Below are positions 59,068 to 64,000 of a stretch of 64,000 nt of DNA, one piece after another (position 1 is the first letter of the stretch; each line of letters starts with the position of its first letter). A program made the position numbers and the translations under genes. The notes under the pieces were generated by a model that saw nothing but the letters and a program-made list of their open reading frames with translations, was not told the origin of the DNA and made no database searches. Source of the stretch: Sporosarcina beigongshangi (GTDB lineage: Bacteria > Actinomycetota > Actinomycetes > Actinomycetales > Micrococcaceae). Location of the stretch: assembly GCF_016820535.1 (NCBI RefSeq), contig NZ_JADHDY010000005.1, positions 167,996 through 231,995 of the forward strand. Reading direction: 5' to 3'.

Positions 59068-59108
59068 CGACGGCGGCGGGAACCTTGGCGAGGTTCCCGC
59101 CGCCGTCG
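59068..59108. terminator. Strong hairpin between convergent pepC and DUF2264 genes
   Basis: CGACGGCGGCGGGAACC pairs perfectly over 17 bp with its complement around TTGGCGA. It lies 9 bp after the pepC stop and 32 bp from the stop of the convergent gene. Confidence 0.85.
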
Positions 59109-59139
59109 CGCCATGGCCCGGAATCCGGCCAGGCGCCGC

Positions 59140-61041
59140 TCAGGCGTGCAGGGTAGTGGCGAGTTCGGAGCCGTCCGGGAAGCTGGCGGCAACCTTGACG
59201 CTGTGCCCGTTGTCCAGCACGTCCACCGACACGGGGCTCGTCCAGGACTGTTCGTTTGACAGGTGGACCAGGGAGGCGAAGACCGTCCGCCGCCCGCGCA
59301 GCGTCCCTTCCAGGAACGGGACGGAGGCGTGCCGGCCCATGGGTGAGGCTCCTTCGTAGGCGGCGCAGGCTGCGGATTCGTAGCCGGCCAGCGGCCAGAT
59401 GGTGCTGTGCAGCTCGCCGCTGTGGACGCAGGCCCCGCCGTTGCCCTCCGGCGCGGTGGCGGTGGGCACGGGCGATTCAGCAGCCACGGCGTAGCCGCCT
59501 TCCTGCACCGTGGCCGCGTGGAAAGTTTCGGCGGTGCCGTCATGTTCCGCGACGTGCACGCGCAGCTCGTAGCCGCCCGACGTTGTGGTGGCCGTGGAGA
59601 TCCGCCAGGGCGATTCCGCCTCGTCGGCGCCATCCCACACGGGGCGGTGGAAGCTGGCCACCGATTGGGCATCCGCCGGGAGCCGGTGGATGCGCATCCG
59701 CTCCGATTGCCTGCCGGTACCGTCGAGCAGGGCGATGTGGTTGTCGACGGGGCCGTCGGGACCATACAGCGGCGCGGTGTGGCTGGAGTAGGCAAGCCGG
59801 GCGTACTCGACGTTTTCGCGGCCGGGGCCGTAGTACTTGTCGCTGCCGTGGTTGAGCACCCGTGCGATCCCGTCGTTGGCCGTTGACGCCAGCAGGAAAT
59901 TGGGGGCCGCGGCCACGCGTGTGCGGTCGGCCTGTTCCACCGGCGACGGCTCCTCCACAGCGGTCCAGACGGGGTGGTCCGCCGGCAGCAGCAGCGCCAC
60001 AAACGCCTTGCTGGTCCAGAACGGGGAGGCCGGGCCGGAGTAGGACTGGACCATGGGCAGGAATTCGCCCTGCCAGCCGAGGGTGGGCACGCCGGGGGCC
60101 TCCGCGACGCCGGAATAGGCGCCGCCTTCCGCGAACAGCTTCAGGGCGCCGCTGCCGACGCGGCGCAGCTGTCCCGGGGCCAGGGGCGAGGGGATGCCGG
60201 CCAGTTCCGCTGCGAAGAGAGGTGCGACGGCGGCATAGCGGTAGATGAGCGAGCGGCCGTGGTAGACGGGGGCGCCGTTGCCGCCGAAGAAGCTGGTGTG
60301 GTCAGGGAGGAATTCCGCCAGGCGGGCGGCGAAGCGCGGCCGCAGCAAGGCTGCACGTTCAGGGTCCCGTTCCGCCAGCATCCGCAGCCACAACTGCGGA
60401 TAGAGGTGCATGGCCCAGCCGCCATAGTAGTCGAAGAAGTCGCCGTCGCCGTCCCGGTACCAGCCGCCGCCCACGTACCATTTCTCCAGGCCCGCAAGGC
60501 CCTGGACCACGCGTTCCTCGTTGTGCGGGTAGCCGGCACCGGCCAGGAATTCGGCGATCACCATGGGGAACAGGACCCAGTTGTTCTTTCCCACGTCGCT
60601 CCTCGCGGAGCCGGCCAGCCAGGCTGCGACCTGGTCCTGCCCGGCCTGGTCCAGGGTGTCCCAGAGCTGGTCCTTGGTCAGGTGCAGGCCGATCGCGATC
60701 GAGGCCGCCTCCACCATGGGCTGGGAGAAGGAGGTGATGGCGGGCCAGCTGCCACCGGTGCCCGCGAGCAGCCCCTTCTTGTAGCGTTCCAGGTGGCCTG
60801 ACGTGCCGGCACCGTCCCCGGCTCCCCGGAAGGCGGCAAGCAGGAAGGTGCGGGCGTATCCTTCCAGGCCGTCCGAGGTTGCTCCGGCGCCCGACGGGCG
60901 GCCCGGCAGGTTGATGAAGTCGAAGTTCTCCGAGGCGAAGGGGCGGACGGCGTCCAGCTGCGCATCGGCGAAGTGCAGCCAATGCTCTCGGGTCCATCCG
61001 GTGATGGGGCTGCGCTGCGTGTCGGGGGCGGGGATGCTCAT
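59140..61041 (-). CDS. DUF2264 domain protein, predicted carbohydrate-active
   Basis: A 633-residue cytoplasmic protein. The N-terminal 370 residues are an (alpha/alpha)n barrel of the DUF2264 type: TGWTREHWLHFADAQL, FASENFDFINLPGRP, DGLEGYARTFLLAAFR, WYRDGDGDFFDYYGGWAMH and SRFxxR-like YHGRSLIYRYA. The C-terminal part is beta-rich (supersandwich-like). Such proteins resemble unsaturated glucuronyl hydrolases and heparinase-like lyases and usually occur in polysaccharide loci. GAGGAACC lies before the ATG at 61041. It may belong with the Gfo/Idh/MocA and LacI genes upstream, though a terminator-like hairpin lies between. Confidence 0.85.
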   Translation of the reverse strand: MSIPAPDTQRSPITGWTREHWLHFADAQLDAVRPFASENFDFINLPGRPSGAGATSDGLEGYARTFLLAAFRGAGDGAGTSGHLERYKKGLLAGTGGSWPAITSFSQPMVEAASIAIGLHLTKDQLWDTLDQAGQDQVAAWLAGSARSDVGKNNWVLFPMVIAEFLAGAGYPHNEERVVQGLAGLEKWYVGGGWYRDGDGDFFDYYGGWAMHLYPQLWLRMLAERDPERAALLRPRFAARLAEFLPDHTSFFGGNGAPVYHGRSLIYRYAAVAPLFAAELAGIPSPLAPGQLRRVGSGALKLFAEGGAYSGVAEAPGVPTLGWQGEFLPMVQSYSGPASPFWTSKAFVALLLPADHPVWTAVEEPSPVEQADRTRVAAAPNFLLASTANDGIARVLNHGSDKYYGPGRENVEYARLAYSSHTAPLYGPDGPVDNHIALLDGTGRQSERMRIHRLPADAQSVASFHRPVWDGADEAESPWRISTATTTSGGYELRVHVAEHDGTAETFHAATVQEGGYAVAAESPVPTATAPEGNGGACVHSGELHSTIWPLAGYESAACAAYEGASPMGRHASVPFLEGTLRGRRTVFASLVHLSNEQSWTSPVSVDVLDNGHSVKVAASFPDGSELATTLHA

Positions 61042-61533
61042 GGTTCCTCGATGATCGGTTTCGGGCATGGCCGGTTTCGGGTATGGCCGGTGCCTTTTGT
61101 TTGGTGCCGCTCGTTTGGTGCCGCTCGTTTGCCCGGCTTTCCCGGCGCTGTTCACGACCAGGTTGCCGGGACGGTGGTGCACGGCCCAGGCGGTGTGCGG
61201 CCTCGCCCCCTGGTGCCGGGTGCGGGCGCGTTGCGCCGCGGGCGGTGTTGGGCCCGCAGGCATGTTTGGCGGGCATCCGTGGCGGGCTGTGCGTCTGGGA
61301 CTCCAGACCGGCGGGAGGGGCGATGACAGCGGAAGGCCAGCTGTCCGGCGTCGGGCACGGCTTGAAAGTCCTGCCCGGCCCGACGCACGCCGGGCAAGGC
61401 GCACCCGGGACGCGGCCGCCGTCACGACGGGCCGCGGATTCCGTGGCCGTGCCTGTGTCGGCATGGATTTTCCCCCAGTAGTCCAAGGGGCCGGCCGGCA
61501 GTCTATGGCCGGCTGGCCCCTGTCCTCCGTGTG
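61042..61533. other. Gene-free stretch with two short tandem repeats
   Basis: Between the DUF2264 start and the oxidoreductase stop. A 16-bp unit CGGTTTCGGGCATGGC at 61056 is repeated with one change at 61072, and GTTTGGTGCCGCTC at 61099 is repeated exactly at 61113. The rest holds no credible gene. Promoter elements for the DUF2264 gene were not resolved. Confidence 0.6.
61486..61521 (-). terminator. Hairpin after the Gfo/Idh/MocA gene
   Basis: AGGGGCC-G-GCCGGC pairs with GCCGGC-T-GGCCCCT around an 8-nt loop, one mismatch, 13 bp past the oxidoreductase stop on the minus strand. No T-run. Confidence 0.6.
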
Positions 61534-62748
61534 TTAGCGTTCCTGGCCGTTGTTGAAGTAGGCGATGAGTTCATCCGGCAGTGCCGGGACCTCGACCGCG
61601 CCGCCTCCCGTGCGCAGCGACTGCGCTGCCAGGACACCGGCAGCGACGGCCTCGCGGGCCGCGACCGGGGACGTGTCCGTCGCCCCGCCCTCACGGGCAA
61701 AGCGCAGGAACTCCGCGATCAGCAGAGGGTCCGCGCCGCCGTGGCCGCCCTCACCGTCACGGATTTCCATCTTCACATCGGGCTCCACAAAGCCGCCCTG
61801 GGAGCGGGTGTTCCACACATGGATAAAGTCGCCCGGCCCGTCGCCGAAGTTCTCAATCCGGCCCTTCGTGCCTATGACCGTATAGTTGCGCCAGTAATCC
61901 GGGGTGAAGTGGCACTGCTGGTACGAGGCCAGGGCGCCGTTGTCCAGGACCATCTGCATCATCGAAATGTCCTCCACGTCGATGACCGGGTTCAGGTCCG
62001 TCTGCTCCGTGGGCGGCCAGTTGTCCAGCGAAAACCAATCCCCCATGCGCCGGTCCGTGTTGTCGCGGCGCGATTCCACGTCCCCGTACACGGCCAAATC
62101 ACCAATCGCGGAAACCTTCCGCGAATAGCCGCCGGCAAGCAAGTGGATGACGTCAATGTCATGGGCACCCTTTTGCAGCAACAGCGACGTGGTGTTGGCC
62201 CGCTCCGCGTGCCAGTCCTTGAAGTAGTAGTCGCCGCCATTGCCCACAAAATGCCGGCACCAGACCGCCTTGACCTCGCCGATTGCACCGGAGGCGATCA
62301 GCTCTCGCATCTGCACCACCACCGGCATGTGGCGCATGTTGTGCCCCACATACAGCCGGGTGCCGGTCTCGTACGCGGTGGCCAGGATCGAATCGGCCGC
62401 CTCCAAGGTCACATCCAGGGGCTTCTCACAGAAGGTGGGGATGCCGGCCTTCAGCGTCTGCACCGCCACCTCGGCATGGCGGTTGTCCGGCGTCAGCACC
62501 AGCACCGCATCCAGCCCCGCACCCAACAGCTCATCCAGGCTGGAGGTGACGGCCGCCGTCGGAATCCGCTCAGCAGCATCCGCACGCCCGCGTTCCGACA
62601 GGTCACACACAATGACCACCTCGGAGCCCTGGCCCGGACGGTGCACCTGCTTCCACAGCGACGCCCGCAGGCCAAAGCCAACAATGCCAACACGCATGTC
62701 CCGCACCGGGGCGCCAGTGCCCGCCGCGGACTCCAACAATTCAGTCAC
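61534..62748 (-). CDS. Gfo/Idh/MocA family oxidoreductase
   Basis: A 404-residue NAD(P)-dependent sugar or inositol dehydrogenase. The Rossmann loop is VGIVGFGLRASLWKQV near residues 20-35, followed by the signature CEKPLDVT with its catalytic lysine, YVGHNMRHMPVV, and LLLQKGAHDIDVIHLL with the conserved Asp/His pair. The C-terminal half is the beta-sheet domain with DVEDISMMQMVL and YTVIGTKGRIENFGDG. Start is GTG at 62748. It follows the LacI gene by 48 bp on the same strand, so it is probably in that regulon. Substrate unknown. Confidence 0.9.
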   Translation of the reverse strand: MTELLESAAGTGAPVRDMRVGIVGFGLRASLWKQVHRPGQGSEVVIVCDLSERGRADAAERIPTAAVTSSLDELLGAGLDAVLVLTPDNRHAEVAVQTLKAGIPTFCEKPLDVTLEAADSILATAYETGTRLYVGHNMRHMPVVVQMRELIASGAIGEVKAVWCRHFVGNGGDYYFKDWHAERANTTSLLLQKGAHDIDVIHLLAGGYSRKVSAIGDLAVYGDVESRRDNTDRRMGDWFSLDNWPPTEQTDLNPVIDVEDISMMQMVLDNGALASYQQCHFTPDYWRNYTVIGTKGRIENFGDGPGDFIHVWNTRSQGGFVEPDVKMEIRDGEGGHGGADPLLIAEFLRFAREGGATDTSPVAAREAVAAGVLAAQSLRTGGGAVEVPALPDELIAYFNNGQER

Positions 62749-62796
62749 TTCTTCACTTCTCTCTTAGGGTCTTGCAAGTCTGTGTATTTTTGGTGC

Positions 62797-63786
62797 TCAG
62801 GAAAGTTCAGGGGAGGAATCACGCAGCAGCACCTGCCACGGGAATTCCACCGCATGGTGGGGTGTGTCAGGGTTCAGGGCCCGCTCCACCAGCACGTCCG
62901 CCAGGCGGGTGAAGAAGCCGACGGGCCCCACGCTGCTCAGGGACGGGGTCATGGCCTCACCCTGCGTGGTGTTGCCGACGCCGATTACCTCAAGGTCGCC
63001 CGGAACTGACAGACGCAGCCGCTGCGCCGCATGGACGGCGGCGATGGCGGCGAAATCCGAGATGGCGAAAATGGCCGTGGGCGGCTCTGGGACGCTGAGC
63101 AGTTCGACGGCGGCCTCGTAGGCGTTGATTTCATCGCCGTCGAAGGCTGCCACGATTTCCGGCAGCCCCGCCCGCTTCATCCCGCCGCGGTAGGCTTCCA
63201 GGCGGACCGGGCTCTTTGCGCCCAGGCTGCCCCGTGTGGTCAGCATCGCGATCCGCCGGTGGCGGGCGGTGAGGTGGTCCATGGCCAGGTCCAGGGACGG
63301 ACCCGCCAAGGAGCGGATCACGTCAAAGCCCTTGGGTTCAAGGGTTTCGCTGAACACCACCAGGGCATTGCTGCGTGCCAGCTCGGCGAGCAGTTCGGCG
63401 TCCCCCGGACGTGCGGCGTCGTCGATGAAGATGACGTCGGCGCCCTGGCGGGGAATGGCCGTCCGCCAGTCCGTGTCGGCGAGGATCATCGGGGTGATGC
63501 CTTCCGATGCGACGGCGGCGCCAACTGCCTTTGACACCGACAGCGACCAGGGATCGGACAGCATTGTCAGGGACAGCATCATGAGGTTGGAGCGGCCGGT
63601 CCGGATGGTCCGGGCGGCCTGGTTGGGGCGGTAGCCGAGTTTGTGGGCCGCTTCGTGGACGCGGCGGCTGGTCTCGATGGAAATGCCCGAGCCCTTGCCC
63701 TTGGTCCGTCCGGCCAGCACATACGAAACGGTGGCCGTGGACACGCCGGCTTCAGCCGCAACGTTTTTGATGGTGGGTCGCATCAT
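62797..63786 (-). CDS. LacI-family transcriptional regulator
   Basis: A 329-residue repressor. The HTH TIKNVAAEAGVSTATVSYVL and hinge region SRRVHEAAHKLGYRPNQAAR are canonical. The periplasmic-binding-like sensor follows, with DVIFIDDAARPGD, RHRRIAMLTTRGS and PPTAIFAISDFAAIAAVHA. Starts at either of two adjacent ATGs (63786, 63783); AAAGGA lies upstream. It sits between the end of a sugar solute-binding protein gene and a sugar oxidoreductase, implying control of that uptake locus. Confidence 0.93.
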   Translation of the reverse strand: MMRPTIKNVAAEAGVSTATVSYVLAGRTKGKGSGISIETSRRVHEAAHKLGYRPNQAARTIRTGRSNLMMLSLTMLSDPWSLSVSKAVGAAVASEGITPMILADTDWRTAIPRQGADVIFIDDAARPGDAELLAELARSNALVVFSETLEPKGFDVIRSLAGPSLDLAMDHLTARHRRIAMLTTRGSLGAKSPVRLEAYRGGMKRAGLPEIVAAFDGDEINAYEAAVELLSVPEPPTAIFAISDFAAIAAVHAAQRLRLSVPGDLEVIGVGNTTQGEAMTPSLSSVGPVGFFTRLADVLVERALNPDTPHHAVEFPWQVLLRDSSPELS

Positions 63787-63835
63787 GTCCGGCAGTGTCC
63801 TTTCGGTGGAGTGTTCATCCTATGGTGAGGTTGCC

Positions 63836-63877
63836 CGGGGCCGGGCAGGCACGGCCGTGCGTGCCTGCCCGGCCCCG
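63836..63877. terminator. Terminator hairpin between the solute-binding protein and LacI genes
   Basis: An 18-bp perfect stem, CGGGGCCGGGCAGGCACG with its complement around GCCGTG, 15 bp past the stop of the minus-strand gene to the right. Near-palindromic loop extends it further. Confidence 0.8.
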
Positions 63878-63892
63878 ATTGTTACGCCGGTG

Positions 63893-64000
63893 CTATGCCT
63901 TCGGCACGGGCTGGAGCGCGAAAACGGGTGCTTCCGGGTTCAGCTGCTCTTCGTACTCGGCCCGGATCTTGTCGCCGCCCTCGGCCTTCCAGCGCTTGAG
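63893..64000 (-). CDS. Extracellular solute-binding protein, C-terminal end
   Basis: The last 35 codons of a gene that enters from the right edge. The readable part is LKRWKAEGGDKIRAEYEEQL followed by NPEAPVFALQPVPKA and a TAG. The helix WKAxGGDKIRAEYEEQL is the usual C-terminus of large LipO-type sugar-binding lipoproteins of ABC transporters. Together with the LacI, Gfo/Idh/MocA and DUF2264 genes it points to oligosaccharide uptake. Confidence 0.6.
   Translation of the reverse strand, partial: LKRWKAEGGDKIRAEYEEQLNPEAPVFALQPVPKA

Overview
The window is high-GC DNA with dense gene packing, GTG/TTG starts and many 2-8 bp gene overlaps. Several features point to an actinobacterium: a SAM-IV riboswitch, a DUF222/HNH (13E12-type) gene, a DtxR/IdeR-type iron box, an archaeal/eukaryotic-type glycyl-tRNA synthetase and EfeUOB. 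The overall gene set suggests Micrococcaceae (Arthrobacter-like); that placement is inference. No rRNA, tRNA, CRISPR array, integrase or complete transposon is visible. Product names rest on motifs read by eye, since no database search was possible.

Layout. 0-2.7 kb: end of a VOC protein, then dusB-dgt on the minus strand. 2.9-6.8 kb: a degenerate ABC-type ATPase, a large YhgE/Pip membrane protein and a TetR regulator behind a palindromic operator. 6.8-8.2 kb: mgtE. 8.7-12.1 kb: an overlapping type III polyketide synthase / methyltransferase / FAD monooxygenase operon, probably making a methylated or oxidised phenolic (alkylresorcinol/quinone-like) product. 12-16.5 kb: two membrane proteins, a GNAT protein and glyS. 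16.9-19.1 kb: a long DUF222-HNH protein with an SOS-like box in its promoter. 19.3-24.1 kb: lactonase-fold protein, PadR/HAAS pair, S4 protein, esterase, SGNH hydrolase and a small membrane protein. 24.2-26.9 kb: metY-metX under a SAM-IV riboswitch. 27.4-32.5 kb: tex, a VOC protein, a CPBP protease and a histidine phosphatase. 32.5-36.9 kb: efeUOB iron uptake with a DtxR-type box.

37-47.6 kb holds what looks like an N-acetylgalactosamine (mucin O-glycan) utilisation locus. A secreted 1782-residue GH101 endo-alpha-N-acetylgalactosaminidase is divergent from an AgaS-like SIS protein, a ROK kinase, a PfkB kinase, a class II aldolase and a DeoR regulator. Together these could take GalNAc to triose phosphates, apart from a deacetylase and a transporter not seen here. 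47.7-48.4 kb is a gene-free island rich in inverted and tandem repeats. 48.4-53.5 kb: hutI, a LysE exporter, a thioredoxin-like gene remnant, a formylglycine-generating enzyme, and a PP2C-like/APH-like pair. 53.7-57.2 kb: threonine degradation (tdh-kbl) with a divergent LysR. 57.7-64 kb: a bleomycin-hydrolase-type peptidase and a second carbohydrate locus (DUF2264 protein, Gfo/Idh/MocA oxidoreductase, LacI regulator, end of a solute-binding protein).

The most unusual material is non-coding: a 97-nt nested hairpin (14036-14132), three hairpin units with identical 19-nt loops (53557-53707), the repeat island at 47.8-48.2 kb, and perfect tandem duplications at 31.7 and 37.0 kb. I found no convincing wholly new multi-gene system. 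The best candidates for under-described biology are the YhgE/degenerate-ATPase operon, the PP2C-like/APH-like pair and these repeat families.
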